Position numbers and translations under genes: made by a program. Below are positions 34,310 through 43,601 of a stretch of DNA of 64,000 bases, one piece after another; the stretch's first letter is position 1; the number at the start of each line of letters is the position of its first letter. This stretch comes from Thalassospira mesophila (GTDB lineage: Bacteria; Pseudomonadota; Alphaproteobacteria; Rhodospirillales; Thalassospiraceae), in NCBI RefSeq assembly GCF_002115755.1, contig NZ_JFKA01000003.1:1-64000 (forward strand), in the 5' to 3' direction. The notes beneath the pieces are model-generated. The model saw only the letters and a list, made by a program, of their open reading frames with translations, did not search any database and was not told where the DNA came from.

Positions 34310-34343
34310 GTAATCTGGTTAATCCGCTCGGACGACCGACGGA

Positions 34344-35351
34344 TTACAGATATTTCGCCATTTCAATGGCGGTATCGGACATACGGTTCGAGAAGCCCCA
34401 TTCGTTATCGTACCACGACAGGATACGCACGAAGTTGCCACCAACGACCTGAGTCTGGGTCGAATCGAAGGTCGAGCTGTTGGGGTTGTGATTGAAATCA
34501 ATCGATACCAGCGGCGCATCATTTACGCCCAGCACACCCTTCAGGCGGCCATTGGCGGCTTCGGCGATGGCAGCGTTGATTTCTTCAGCCGTGGTGTCAC
34601 GACCGGCAACAAAGGTCAGATCGATCATGGAAACATTCGGGCTCGGCACGCGAACCGATGTTCCGTCCAGCTTGCCTTTAAGTTCCGGCAGAACCAGACC
34701 AACAGCCTTGGCCGCCCCGGTCGAGGTCGGGATCATGGAAAGCGATGCCGCACGGGCACGACGCAAATCCTTGTGCAGGCTGTCAACCGTGTTCTGGTCG
34801 CCGGTGAAGGCGTGAACAGTGGTCATGAAGCCTTTGGTGATGCCAACGGTTTTGTTCAAAACATCGGCCACCGGTGCCAGGCAGTTGGTGGTGCAAGATG
34901 CGTTTGAAACAATGATGTCGTCGGCGGTCAGGCTGTCGCTGTTAACGCCGTAAACAACAGTTTTGATGTCGCCCTTTGCCGGGGCCGAAATCAGAACGCG
35001 TTTGGCACCTGCGGTCAGGTGTTTGCCAGCACCGGCTTCGTCAAGGAAGATCCCGGTGCATTCAAATGCGATATCAACGTTAAGCTCGCCCCATGGCAGG
35101 TTGGCCGGATCGCGTTCCGAGCAAACCTTGATCGCCTTGCCATCAATGACCAGATCATTGCCTTCGGCTTTGACGTCATTGGCAAGAATACCATGAACAG
35201 AATCATATTTCAGCAGGTGGGCATTGGTTTTGACGTCGCCAAGATCGTTGATGGCAACGACTTCAAGGTCGGTGCGGCCGCTTTCAACAATCGCACGCAG
35301 AACCAGACGGCCGATACGGCCAAAACCATTAATCGCAACACGAATAGCCAT
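34344..35351 (-). CDS. gap: Glyceraldehyde-3-phosphate dehydrogenase, type I
   Basis: Glycolytic/Calvin-type dehydrogenase of 335 residues. It has the N-terminal NAD fold INGFGRIGRLVLRA, Asp near residue 36 in AINDLGD that favours NAD, and the catalytic Cys153 in SNASCTTNC. The C-terminal SWYDNEWGFSNRM is typical. The frame extends to 35411, but the ATG at 35351 follows a strong GGAGG site and begins with the family sequence MAIRVAINGFG. It sits downstream of tkt, with a terminator-like hairpin between, and is followed by its own terminator. Confidence 0.96.
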   Translation of the reverse strand: MAIRVAINGFGRIGRLVLRAIVESGRTDLEVVAINDLGDVKTNAHLLKYDSVHGILANDVKAEGNDLVIDGKAIKVCSERDPANLPWGELNVDIAFECTGIFLDEAGAGKHLTAGAKRVLISAPAKGDIKTVVYGVNSDSLTADDIIVSNASCTTNCLAPVADVLNKTVGITKGFMTTVHAFTGDQNTVDSLHKDLRRARAASLSMIPTSTGAAKAVGLVLPELKGKLDGTSVRVPSPNVSMIDLTFVAGRDTTAEEINAAIAEAANGRLKGVLGVNDAPLVSIDFNHNPNSSTFDSTQTQVVGGNFVRILSWYDNEWGFSNRMSDTAIEMAKYL

Positions 35352-35413
35352 TAATTCCTCCAAAAACATACTGATTGTGACCGGACGGTCAAACCCCGCT
35401 GATGGGGACAATC

Positions 35414-35442
35414 AAAAAGGCCGGATCGGCATATTACCGGCC
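35414..35442 (-). terminator. Probable terminator after tkt
   Basis: Stem GGCCGG/CCGGCC (35419-35424, 35437-35442) with a 12-base loop, followed on the minus strand by five T. It lies 12 bases after the tkt stop, so tkt and gap may be only partly co-transcribed. Confidence 0.55.
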
Positions 35443-35453
35443 CGGCCCAAAAA

Positions 35454-37436
35454 TTAAACCAGTTCCTTGGCCGCTTTGACCATGGCATCGGCAGTAATGC
35501 CGAAATGTTCATACAGTTCGGGTGCCGGTGCCGATGCGCCAAAGCCATGCAGGCCAATGATCTTGCCATTGTCGCCCACATATTTTTCCCAACCGAAAAC
35601 CGACAGGGCTTCGATGGCAATACGCGGGGCGGTGCCCAGAACGCTTTTGCGATATTCTGGCGACTGTGCGTCAAACAGTTCCCAGCAAGGCAGGGAAACC
35701 ACGGCGGCAGAAATGCCTTCAGCCTTCAGTTTTGCCTGGGCATTAACGGCAATCTCAACTTCCGATCCGGTGGCAATCAGGGTGACCTGGGTGTCGCCGT
35801 CGGCTTCGGAGATGATGTAACCGCCGCGCGCAACCAGGTTGTCTTCGCGGTATTCGGTGCGCAGGGTCGGCAGGTTCTGGCGGCTAAGGGCCAAAACGGT
35901 CGGGCCGCTATCATGGGTGATGGCCATGGCCCATGCTTCGGCGGTTTCAACCGCATCGGCAGGGCGGATCATCAGCACGTTGGGCATGGCGCGCAGCGAA
36001 GCCACATGTTCGACCGGCTGATGGGTCGGGCCGTCTTCGCCAAGACCGATCGAATCGTGGGTCATGACATAAACAACGCGCTGGCCCATCAGGGCGGATA
36101 AACGAATGGCCGGGCGGCAATAATCGGTAAACACCAGGAAGGTGCCGCCATAGGGCATGATGCCGCCATGTAACGCCAGGCCGTTCATGGCCGCTGCCAT
36201 ACCGTGTTCACGAATGCCGTAATAAATGTAACGGCCTTCATAGCCGCTTTGAACCGAAATCGGTTCCTGAACGGCGGTTTTGGTGTTGTTGGACCCGGTA
36301 AGGTCGGCCGAACCACCAATCATGTCGGGAATGGCTTTGGTCAGAACTTCCAGCACATTCTGCGATGATTTGCGGGTGGCAATTTTCGGCAGGTCGTCGG
36401 TGATCTGCTTTTTATAGACATTAAACGCTTCGATCCAGTTTTCCGGCAGCTTGCCTTCAACCCGGCGTTCGAAATCGGCACGAACATCACCATCATGGGC
36501 GTCAAAACGTGCGCCCCAGGCGGCAAATGCGTCGGCACCACGGGCACCGGCGGCGCGCCAGGCGTCCAGCACATCGGCCGGAACATCAAACGGCTCATAA
36601 GGCCAGTCCAGCTTTTCGCGCGCAGCGGCCAGTTCTGTGGCACCCAGCGGCGACCCGTGGGTGGCTGATGTGCCGCCCTTGGTCGGCGCACCAAAACCGA
36701 TAACGGTTTTGCATGCGATCAGCGACGGGGTGCCGGTGGTTTTGGCTTTGGCAATGGCGGCTTCGATGGCGTTTGCGTCGTGGCCGTCAATCTGCTGAAC
36801 ATCCCAGCCAGCGGCTTCGAAACGTTTTTTGTGGTCTTCCGAGGTCGAAAGCGAGGTTGGGCCATCGATCGAAATGCCGTTATCGTCAAACAGCACGATC
36901 AGTTTGGACAGTTGCAAATGGCCTGCCAGCGAAATGGCTTCCTGCGAAATGCCTTCCATCAGGCAGCCGTCGCCCGCAACCACATAGGTGTAATGGTCAA
37001 CCAGGTCGTTATTAAACGCCGCATTCATGATGCGTTCGCCCAAGGCAAAACCGACCGAGGTCGCAATACCCTGACCCAGCGGGCCAGTGGTGGTTTCAAT
37101 ACCTGCACCATGACCAAATTCCGGGTGGCCGGCAGTGCGCGCGCCGAGCTGACGGAAATTTTTGATCTGGTCGAGGTCGAAATCTTCGTACCCGGTAAGA
37201 TAAAGCAGCGAATAAAGCAGCATGGATCCGTGACCTGCAGACAGGATAAACCGGTCGCGGTCGGGCCAGTGCGGGTGTTTCGGATCGAATTTCAGAAACT
37301 TGGTAAAGAGAACAGTCGCGACATCGGCCATGCCCATTGGCATGCCCGGATGGCCGGAATTGGCTTTTTCCACGGCGTCGGCGGAAAGAAAGCGAATGGC
37401 ATTTGCCATGCGGCTATGTTCTGCTGGTTTCGTCAT
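35454..37436 (-). CDS. tkt: Transketolase
   Basis: Thiamine-diphosphate enzyme of 660 residues that moves two-carbon units in the pentose phosphate pathway. Motifs: [21 protein letters not shown] near residue 17, the TPP/Mg site [13 protein letters not shown] near 154, and in the second domain the catalytic Glu region [13 protein letters not shown] near 408. The frame runs to 37550, but the ATG at 37436 has AGGA upstream and matches the family start. It heads a central carbon block with gap and is divergent from the DUF4164-zapA pair. Confidence 0.95.
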   Translation of the reverse strand: MTKPAEHSRMANAIRFLSADAVEKANSGHPGMPMGMADVATVLFTKFLKFDPKHPHWPDRDRFILSAGHGSMLLYSLLYLTGYEDFDLDQIKNFRQLGARTAGHPEFGHGAGIETTTGPLGQGIATSVGFALGERIMNAAFNNDLVDHYTYVVAGDGCLMEGISQEAISLAGHLQLSKLIVLFDDNGISIDGPTSLSTSEDHKKRFEAAGWDVQQIDGHDANAIEAAIAKAKTTGTPSLIACKTVIGFGAPTKGGTSATHGSPLGATELAAAREKLDWPYEPFDVPADVLDAWRAAGARGADAFAAWGARFDAHDGDVRADFERRVEGKLPENWIEAFNVYKKQITDDLPKIATRKSSQNVLEVLTKAIPDMIGGSADLTGSNNTKTAVQEPISVQSGYEGRYIYYGIREHGMAAAMNGLALHGGIMPYGGTFLVFTDYCRPAIRLSALMGQRVVYVMTHDSIGLGEDGPTHQPVEHVASLRAMPNVLMIRPADAVETAEAWAMAITHDSGPTVLALSRQNLPTLRTEYREDNLVARGGYIISEADGDTQVTLIATGSEVEIAVNAQAKLKAEGISAAVVSLPCWELFDAQSPEYRKSVLGTAPRIAIEALSVFGWEKYVGDNGKIIGLHGFGASAPAPELYEHFGITADAMVKAAKELV

Positions 37437-37716
37437 TGAATGCGCTTCCTGGGGGTTCGCTATCGGGCGTTGAATAATAGGTACTGAACCTAAGGCGAAA
37501 TAAATCAAATAAGACGGGCGGAACATGCCCCCGCTATGGCGAAACGTCAACCTGTTCTGTCGAAAAACCGACCGGATTGCTTAGATTGCGGTTAATCCTT
37601 ACGTGCTATACTTGCGATCAGAACGGTTTTGAACGGGCAGGATTGCGGAACAGTTGACGCCTTGCTTTGTCACGACCTATCTTGTCGCGTGAGTTTGAAG
37701 GATCAGGAAGGACGAT

Positions 37717-38004
37717 ATGTCACGTCTGCAAAATGCCGGTGAACGTCTTGAAAATGCCCTTGCCACCCTTGAACAGGCGGTGGAGTCGCGGCTGGCGCGC
37801 TCGGAGGCCGCCTTGCAATCGGGCGAAAGCGAGAGTGCCGCCGCCCAGGCAAGGTCCGCAGAAATGCGTGCCCAGCTTGATGCCTTGAAGCACGATTACG
37901 ATGTGCTGGCGCAGGTAACTGAAACGGTTTCGCAGCGCCTTGACGGTGCTGTGGGGCAATTGCGGGTGGTCCTGAACGACGAAACTGAACGAAAGCAGGC
38001 TTAA
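37717..38004 (+). CDS. DUF4164 family coiled-coil protein
   Basis: A 95-residue helical protein of the DUF4164 family, found next to zapA in many alphaproteobacteria. The whole chain is a predicted coiled coil (RLENALATLEQAVESRLARSE, then ALKHDYDVLAQVTETVSQRL). The ATG follows GGAAGGA. Its stop is four bases before zapA, so it is co-translated. A role in cell division with ZapA is suggested by position only. Confidence 0.88.
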   Translation: MSRLQNAGERLENALATLEQAVESRLARSEAALQSGESESAAAQARSAEMRAQLDALKHDYDVLAQVTETVSQRLDGAVGQLRVVLNDETERKQA

Positions 38005-38008
38005 AATC

Positions 38009-38347
38009 ATGGCACAGGTCTCAGTCCGTATTAATGGTCGCAGCTATGATGTTGCCTGCGAGGATGGGCAGGAAACCCGCCTTTCCCAACTGGCCGAATA
38101 TGTTGACGAACGCGTAAGTGAAATTTCCGGTATGGTTGGCCAGATCGGCGAACAGCGCCTTTTGGTGATGACCAGCCTTTTGATTGCCGACGAGTTGGGG
38201 GATGCAAAAGAAAAATTGTCGGCCCCGGCAAGTGCGGCTTTGCCCGATGGTGCCGTGGCACCAGGGGACGCTGATCGTATGGCACAAAGCATGGAAAATC
38301 TCGCCTCTCGCATCGAGGCTATTGCACAAAAGCTTTCGGCTGACTAA
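38009..38347 (+). CDS. zapA: Cell division protein ZapA
   Basis: Small FtsZ-ring stabiliser of 112 residues. The N-terminal half (AQVSVRINGRSYDVACEDGQE, then YVDERVSEI) is the ZapA domain, with a C-terminal coiled coil (MENLASRIEAIAQKL). It is followed 60 bases later by 6S RNA, the usual arrangement of zapA-ssrS in proteobacteria, which supports both calls. Confidence 0.93.
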   Translation: MAQVSVRINGRSYDVACEDGQETRLSQLAEYVDERVSEISGMVGQIGEQRLLVMTSLLIADELGDAKEKLSAPASAALPDGAVAPGDADRMAQSMENLASRIEAIAQKLSAD

Positions 38348-38407
38348 GTTCGCATCGGATACTGCTTGCGATGCGTCCTTCGGGGCGATCAAGGGCGGGT
38401 CCAAAAA

Positions 38408-38565
38408 GGGGGCTGCCCTGTTCGTCAGATTCGCTAATTCCCGGGGCCGATGCTCATTTCTCTAGGGAGCTGTCCCTGGCGGGACCGTGGTCTCGTTATA
38501 TGGCGCCCACCTGCACACGCAGGTCACGAGGAATTACCACATGGTCAACGGCAGTGGTGGCTCCC
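38408..38565 (+). ncRNA. ssrS: 6S RNA
   Basis: About 158 bases that sequester sigma-70 RNA polymerase in stationary phase. The closing stem GGGGGCTGCC (38408-38417) pairs with GGTGGCTCCC (38556-38565) with G-U pairs. A central open region follows, and an internal hairpin CACCTGCACACGCAGGT lies near 38508-38524, as in alphaproteobacterial 6S RNA. It lies in the classic place downstream of zapA and is followed by a strong terminator. Exact ends are estimated. Confidence 0.85.
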
Positions 38566-38600
38566 GCTTTCCTTTGGGGAAGCGGGAATTTTCCTTTTAA
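38563..38600 (+). terminator. Terminator after 6S RNA
   Basis: Stem CCCGCTTTCC/GGGAAGCGGG (38563-38572, 38577-38586) with a short loop, followed by AATTTTCCTTTT. Confidence 0.85.
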
Positions 38601-38693
38601 GGCAGTTTAATCGAAATTTGTGATCGGGGGATGACCTGCCCGGTGGGTGGGGTTGCCGCGTTTGGTCATGCGGTGAGATAGACGGAAATAGAA

Positions 38694-39509
38694 ATGCGGC
38701 TTTTACATCTGGGCGACGTTCTGGGGCAATCCGGGCGCACGGCTGCGCTGGAAGCATTACCAATGTTGCGCGACCGCTTGAAGGTTGATGCGGCGATTGT
38801 AAATGTTGAAAATTCCGCGCATGGTTTTGGTGTTACCGCGAAAATTTGCCGCGAATTTTACGATGCCGGAGCCGATGTGCTAACGACGGGCAACCATGTC
38901 TGGGATCAGCGCGAAATCATCACTTATATCGACGAAGACAAAACCCTGTTGCGCCCGTGGAATTTTCCCGATGGCACGCCCGGCCAGGGCGATTGTGTGT
39001 TTACCGCACGATCGGGCAAAAAGGTTGCCGTCATTAACATGATGGGCCGGTTGTTTATGGACCCGCTGTCCTGCCCGTTTCAAGGGGCGAACAAACTGTT
39101 GGGCAAATACCGGCTGGGCAAAAATGTCGATGCCGTATTGTTTGATTTTCATGCCGAAACCACGTCGGAAAAAATGGCATTCGGGCATCATTGCGATGGC
39201 CGCGCGTCGCTGGTTTTGGGGACACATACCCATGTGCCAACTGCCGATGCGCAAATTTTACCCGGCGGAACCGCTTATCAGACCGATGTGGGCATGTGCG
39301 GCGATTTTAATTCCGTGATCGGCATGAAACATGAAAGCTCGGTGGCAAAGTTTTTGACCAAAATGCCGTCGGGCAGGCTGGAACCGGCCGACGGCCCGGC
39401 AACCGTTTGTGGTGTTTATGTTGAAACCGACGATAAAACCGGTTTGGCAAAACGTATCGAGCCGGTTCGTATGGGCGGGCGTTTGCGGGGCAGCTGGCCA
39501 ACCGCCTGA
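38694..39509 (+). CDS. YmdB-type metallophosphoesterase (TIGR00282)
   Basis: Di-metal phosphodiesterase of 271 residues; the Bacillus relative YmdB hydrolyses cyclic nucleotides. Metal-site residues are visible in LHLGDVLGQSGR, IVNVENSAHG, TTGNHVWD, DFHAETTSEK and LGTHTHVPTADAQI. The ATG is preceded by GGA. In related genomes this gene lies near yebC-ruvCAB. Here they are separated by about 13 kb, and a 5-formyltetrahydrofolate cyclo-ligase gene often found beside 6S RNA is absent. Confidence 0.9.
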   Translation: MRLLHLGDVLGQSGRTAALEALPMLRDRLKVDAAIVNVENSAHGFGVTAKICREFYDAGADVLTTGNHVWDQREIITYIDEDKTLLRPWNFPDGTPGQGDCVFTARSGKKVAVINMMGRLFMDPLSCPFQGANKLLGKYRLGKNVDAVLFDFHAETTSEKMAFGHHCDGRASLVLGTHTHVPTADAQILPGGTAYQTDVGMCGDFNSVIGMKHESSVAKFLTKMPSGRLEPADGPATVCGVYVETDDKTGLAKRIEPVRMGGRLRGSWPTA

Positions 39510-39563
39510 TCTGGCGGGACGCTATATTTCAGCTGTTTGAAACCAGATCATGCAAAACAGATA

Positions 39564-39600
39564 ACGGGCCGATGCAGATGTGCATCGGCCCGTTTTTGTG
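39564..39600 (+). terminator. Terminator after the YmdB-type gene
   Basis: Stem ACGGGCCGATGCA/TGCATCGGCCCGT (39564-39576, 39581-39593) with a 4-base loop and a following T-run. Confidence 0.92.
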
Positions 39601-39843
39601 CCGGTTTCCGCCTTGCAGACATCACGGGGTCGGGGGGGGAGTTGATGCCCGCAAGGCGTTATCGGTATGAAAGAAGCCTAGCGCAAAACGCGCCGGAGCC
39701 GATAGCCCAGTCCTCTATAAAAATTGCATAATCCTGCAAATGCTGGAAAACGGCCTGTTGTTTTAGGCAATCGATGATTATGTGTTTTTTTACCACGCCA
39801 GCCATTTGGTGCGGTTTGGGCGATCAGATGGGGAAAAGCAAAA
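39601..39843 (+). other. Intergenic region upstream of the AraC-type gene
   Basis: Together with the terminator this leaves over 300 bases without a gene. I see a T-rich, AT-richer stretch (TATAAAAATTGCATAATC near 39714-39731) that could hold the promoter, but no clear -35/-10 pair or operator. Confidence 0.35.
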
Positions 39844-40764
39844 ATGATGACGGCGGGCTTGGACAAATTTGCATATTTGATTGAACAATATTGCAGCAGT
39901 GCGGGGCGCTATGACACAGCCATTCCCGGTGTCGCCCTGTTGCGCGCAGATGCGCCGATGGAGCCGGTGAATGTCGTGTATCAGCCATCGGTTTGTATTT
40001 TGGCCAGCGGCGAAAAAACAGCCCTGATGGGCGATAGCGTTTATGTCTATCGGCCCGGACAATATTTAACCGTGTCGCTTGATGTGCCGGTTTTGGGGGA
40101 AGTCACCGTTGCCAGCCCCGATGAACCCTATTTGTGTTTGCGCCTTGATCTTAATACCAAGGTGATGGGCGAAATTATGATGGAAGCGCGCGATAACAAT
40201 ATCGTGCCCACTGGCCGCCAGCCGGGATCGGCCCTGCAGGTTAGTGATGCTGGCGCGGAGCTGATCAATGCCGCCACGCGCTTGCTGGAATTGCTGGCAA
40301 CCCCGCGTGATATTCCCATTCTGGCCCCGTTGATTGAACGTGAAATTTTGTACCGGCTCTTAAACGGCCCGCAAAGTGTACGTTTGCAGCAACTGGCACT
40401 GGCCGACAGCAAGCTAAACCAGGTGTCGCGCGCCATCGAATGGATCAAACATCATTTTCGCGAACCGTTTAGCGTGGAAGTGCTGGCGCGTGAAGCCCAT
40501 ATGAGCCCCTCGGCCCTGCATCAGCATTTCAAGGCCATTACATCCATGAGCCCGCTGCAATATCAAAAACAGTTGCGCCTGCAAGAGGCACGCTCGCTGA
40601 TTATGGTCAGTGCCATGGATGCGGCCAGTGCCGGTTACCATGTGGGATATGACAGCCCGTCGCAGTTTTCGCGCGAATATCGGCGCATGTTCGGCGCCCC
40701 GCCACGGCGCGATGTCGAACAGTTGCGACTCTCGTCATCTGCAGGGATGGTCGAGGTTGCCTAG
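39844..40764 (+). CDS. AraC family transcriptional regulator
   Basis: A 306-residue regulator. The N-terminal half is an AraC_N-type cupin domain (VYQPSVCILASGEKTALMG, then YRPGQYLTVSLDVPV). The C-terminal half has two helix-turn-helix motifs (SVEVLAREAHMSPSALHQHF and ASAGYHVGYDSPSQFSREYRRMFG). The start is ATG at 39844 with GGGGA upstream. No obvious partner: the next gene, mntH, is 350 bases on and normally under metal control. AraC_N regulators often control an alcohol or aldehyde-type enzyme located elsewhere. Confidence 0.88.
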   Translation: MMTAGLDKFAYLIEQYCSSAGRYDTAIPGVALLRADAPMEPVNVVYQPSVCILASGEKTALMGDSVYVYRPGQYLTVSLDVPVLGEVTVASPDEPYLCLRLDLNTKVMGEIMMEARDNNIVPTGRQPGSALQVSDAGAELINAATRLLELLATPRDIPILAPLIEREILYRLLNGPQSVRLQQLALADSKLNQVSRAIEWIKHHFREPFSVEVLAREAHMSPSALHQHFKAITSMSPLQYQKQLRLQEARSLIMVSAMDAASAGYHVGYDSPSQFSREYRRMFGAPPRRDVEQLRLSSSAGMVEVA

Positions 40765-40994
40765 GGTGCGATACCCCCGAAACATGCCCGAAAATATGCG
40801 GTGGTGTCGGCAATTGTCACCGCGTCGGGCGATCACGCGCGCGAACATGGCATCGTTTAAGGGGGAATTTGCCAACAAGGTTTGTAAAACCCGCCCATAC
40901 GAACAGGTATCGGGCCTGGAATGTCATTTCTTCAAAATTTAGCCTTGACTAACTTTTAAAGTCCGCACAACAATCAGGGACAAATTTCCCGATG
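40765..40994 (+). other. Intergenic region between the AraC-type gene and the mntH leader
   Basis: No gene supported. A consensus-like -35 TTGACT is at 40945-40950, without a convincing -10 element. It is likely to hold the mntH promoter. Confidence 0.35.
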
Positions 40995-41058
40995 ATCCCG
41001 TGGGCGTGGTGGTGTCGATCTTGCGTCGATATCAGATGACTGTTGTGATCCACGGGAT
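40995..41058 (+). promoter_or_regulatory. Structured 5' leader of mntH
   Basis: Perfect 9-base outer stem ATCCCGTGG (40995-41003) / CCACGGGAT (41050-41058) enclosing 46 bases, ending 55 bases before the mntH start. It does not show the yybP-ykoY manganese riboswitch signature. It may be an uncharacterised metal-responsive or attenuating leader, or only a chance fold. Confidence 0.4.
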
Positions 41059-41113
41059 TTGGAATGGTTAAAAATTCAGGCGGGAAGGGCTTCCCGCTGG
41101 CGGAGAATGGTAT

Positions 41114-42466
41114 ATGCCCGATATTGGCGACGTAAAACGAAAACAGGGCGACTGGCGGCATGAGGCCGAACAACCTTCGCTGGTTGAAGTATTCCGGTCG
41201 ATTGCGGTATCCCCTGATGCCGGGTTTTTTCGCAAGTTTTTAACCTTTGCCGGGCCGGGATATCTGGTGGCGGTTGGCTATATGGACCCGGGTAACTGGG
41301 CCACGTCGCTGGCGGGCGGGTCGCAGTTTGGCTATGCTCTTTTGTGTGTGGCGCTGTTATCCAATATCATGGCGGTGATTTTGCAATCGCTGTGTGCCAG
41401 GCTGGCCATTGCCACCGGGCGCGATCTGGCACAGGCGTGCCGCGATGCCTTTCCGATCTGGATGTCGTGGCCGCTTTGGGTGCTGGCCGAACTGGCCATT
41501 TGTGCTACCGACCTTGCCGAGGTAATCGGCACGGCCATTGCGCTGAATTTGCTGTTTGGTATTCCGCTCGAACTGGGCGTTCTCATTACCGCTGCCGATG
41601 TTTTGGTGATCTTGTGGCTGCAAAGCCGGGGTTTTCGCTGGGTCGAAGGCTTTATCATTGCCCTTTTAGGCGTGATTTCGGTGTGTTTTGCCATCCAGAT
41701 CGCCATGGCCGACCCGGACTGGTATGGCGTGATTACCGGCTTTGCCCCGACTGTTAATATTTTGACCAATCAGCATATGTTGTATCTGGCGTTGGGGATT
41801 ATTGGTGCCACGGTGATGCCCCATAACCTGTATCTGCATTCTGGCATTGTCCAGACACGGGCCTATGAACATTCGATCAAGGGCAAGCGCGAAGCCCTGC
41901 GGTTTGCCACGCTTGATTCTACGGTGGCATTGACATTTGCCCTGGTCATTAACGCATCTATCCTGATTTTGGCCGCCGCGACCTTTCACGTTTCCGGGCA
42001 AACCGACGTGGATGACATTGGCAAGGCCCACGAACTGTTATCGCCGTTGCTGGGCACCTCTATGGCGCCGATCCTGTTTGGCATTGCCTTGTTGTGTTGC
42101 GGGTTAAGTTCGACCGTAACGGCCACGATGGCCGGGCAAATCGTGATGGAAGGGTTCATTAAAATGACCCTGCCATCGTGGTTGCGACGATTGTTAACGC
42201 GGGTTGTCGCGATTATTCCCGCCATTGCCGTAACGGTAATTTACGGGCAGGCGGAAACGGCAAAACTGCTTATTTTGTCGCAGGTGGTGCTGAGCTTTCA
42301 GCTGCCCTTTGCGGTGGTGCCGCTGGTGATGTTTACCGCGTCAAAGCAAAAAATGAAGGAACTGTGCGCGCCGCGCTGGTTGACGGGGGTGTCTGTCATT
42401 ATCGCGCTGATCATTATCGCGCTGAATGTCAAACTGCTTTACGACATTTCGGTGGGCGCGATATAG
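41114..42466 (+). CDS. mntH: Nramp family divalent metal transporter (MntH type)
   Basis: Proton-coupled Mn/Fe importer of 450 residues with about 11 membrane helices. The helix 1 metal motif DPGNW appears in [16 protein letters not shown] near residue 57. Helix 6 signature [15 protein letters not shown] is near 236. The start is an ATG with GGAG ten bases upstream. A structured leader precedes it. No MntR-type regulator is adjacent. Confidence 0.93.
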   Translation: MPDIGDVKRKQGDWRHEAEQPSLVEVFRSIAVSPDAGFFRKFLTFAGPGYLVAVGYMDPGNWATSLAGGSQFGYALLCVALLSNIMAVILQSLCARLAIATGRDLAQACRDAFPIWMSWPLWVLAELAICATDLAEVIGTAIALNLLFGIPLELGVLITAADVLVILWLQSRGFRWVEGFIIALLGVISVCFAIQIAMADPDWYGVITGFAPTVNILTNQHMLYLALGIIGATVMPHNLYLHSGIVQTRAYEHSIKGKREALRFATLDSTVALTFALVINASILILAAATFHVSGQTDVDDIGKAHELLSPLLGTSMAPILFGIALLCCGLSSTVTATMAGQIVMEGFIKMTLPSWLRRLLTRVVAIIPAIAVTVIYGQAETAKLLILSQVVLSFQLPFAVVPLVMFTASKQKMKELCAPRWLTGVSVIIALIIIALNVKLLYDISVGAI

Positions 42467-42665
42467 CGCAAAGCGCGCCGTTCTCGGCGGAATACCTGTT
42501 CAAAAAACCGTCAGGGTCGGGATAACGTCACATCAATGTGAGGGACATTCCCGGCCCTGACGCATGTCCGGGGTTGAAACCGGGGCAGGGCCGCGGTACC
42601 AATTTTCGCCTCTGCAGCGATTTTCTTTGGATTCTTAATAATTCGCAATTACGTCGCGGGCCGGG
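42467..42665. other. Intergenic region with a large hairpin, downstream of mntH
   Basis: Outer stem CGTCAGGGTCGGGA (42509-42522) / TCCCGGCCCTGACG (42549-42562) with an inner hairpin TCACAT-CA-ATGTGA (42528-42541). The run of six A at 42502-42507 makes it a good terminator on the minus strand, yet no minus-strand gene is evident. On the plus strand it could still slow transcription after mntH. Nothing else seen in this stretch. Confidence 0.55.
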
Positions 42666-42809
42666 ATGGGTATAGTGCCTTCAGGTTGTTTCGCATTTTG
42701 CATTATCGACCTTGCCGTGGCCTCATGTATCGCCGGTGTTGTTGGCGGTAATCCCTGGGCACAGCACCCGCCGCCTTTTTCGTCATCACAGCAAAAGACA
42801 TTGCCATGA
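42666..42809 (+). CDS. Possible small membrane protein upstream of ctaG
   Basis: A 47-codon frame from ATG 42666, with the stop TGA overlapping the ctaG ATG as ATGA, an arrangement typical of coupled genes. It has one hydrophobic segment (CFAFCIIDLAVASCIAGVVGG, written here in parts: CFAFCIIDLAV and ASCIAGVVGG) with three Cys, then a Pro/Ser/Gln tail. In several alphaproteobacteria a small membrane protein gene precedes ctaG, so it may be its analogue. The ribosome site is weak and a chance frame cannot be excluded. Confidence 0.35.
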   Translation: MGIVPSGCFAFCIIDLAVASCIAGVVGGNPWAQHPPPFSSSQQKTLP

Positions 42810-43576
42810 ATGATCGCTCCGAAAAGCAGACCAGAACCGGAAAACGTCGCACCCTGATTGTGATGGGATGTGCGTTTGCCGTTATGGTGACACTGGTGGT
42901 TTATTCGCCGACCCTGTATCGCATGTTTTGCGCGGCAACCGGTGTTGGCGGGGCGGTTCGCCAGATATCGGTGCCCAACAAAACGGCAAACGCGGCAGAT
43001 ACGACGACTCAACAAGGGCAGGGAACGCCTGTTAGTGCCGCAACCGGTGGGACGGGCAGCCCGAATGGCGCCAGCCCGACCGTTGCCGAGGCAACCAGCG
43101 ACGACATGGTTGAAGTTTATTTTGATGCCAATGTTGCCAAGGGTTTGCCGTGGGAATTTTACCCCGAAGAACGCATGGTCAAGGCCAGGCTGGGCGAACC
43201 GGTAAAGGTGTATTACTACGCCAAAAACAATTCCGACGAGACCATTGTGGCGCGCGCGGTTTTTAACGTAACGCCTTATAAATCCGCCCAGTATTTTTTT
43301 AAGATCGAGTGTTTCTGTTTTACCAACGAAAAACTGGCCCCAGGCGAAAGTGCCCGTATGCCGCTGGTTTTGTATATTGATGACCAGATCCACAAAGACC
43401 CAAACACCGCCGAAGTTAAGGACATTACCCTGTCTTACACTTTCTATCGCCAGTCAGATTTGACCGATCAGGAAGTCTCCGCGGCGCGCGAATTAAAAGC
43501 CGGATCAGATCAGAAAGAAGCCGAGTTGTCGCGTTCGGCAAATATCGATCTGGAAAACGATGTCCGCCGCCAATAG
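42806..43576 (+). CDS. ctaG: Cytochrome c oxidase assembly protein CtaG/Cox11
   Basis: Copper chaperone that delivers Cu to the CuB site of cytochrome oxidase subunit I; 256 residues. One membrane helix (about 15-36) is followed by the conserved Cys42 in YRMFCAATG and the copper motif ECFCF with Cys169 and Cys171. An insertion of about 40 Ser/Thr/Gly/Ala residues (55-97) and a C-terminal extension past residue 225 are unusual. No oxidase subunit genes are near, so it is an orphan copy. The start ATG lies four bases inside the preceding small frame; the next gene starts 25 bases after the stop. Confidence 0.88.
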   Translation: MNDRSEKQTRTGKRRTLIVMGCAFAVMVTLVVYSPTLYRMFCAATGVGGAVRQISVPNKTANAADTTTQQGQGTPVSAATGGTGSPNGASPTVAEATSDDMVEVYFDANVAKGLPWEFYPEERMVKARLGEPVKVYYYAKNNSDETIVARAVFNVTPYKSAQYFFKIECFCFTNEKLAPGESARMPLVLYIDDQIHKDPNTAEVKDITLSYTFYRQSDLTDQEVSAARELKAGSDQKEAELSRSANIDLENDVRRQ

Positions 43577-43601
43577 GCCCGGTTGCAAACAGGGGACTGC
43601 C

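Noticed and set aside
40995-41058. yybP-ykoY manganese riboswitch before mntH
   Set aside because: The conserved loop sequences of that riboswitch are absent.
42635-43393. 252-codon minus-strand frame opposite ctaG
   Set aside because: It is a shadow of ctaG and has no start site or domain, although the minus-facing terminator nearby was noted separately.
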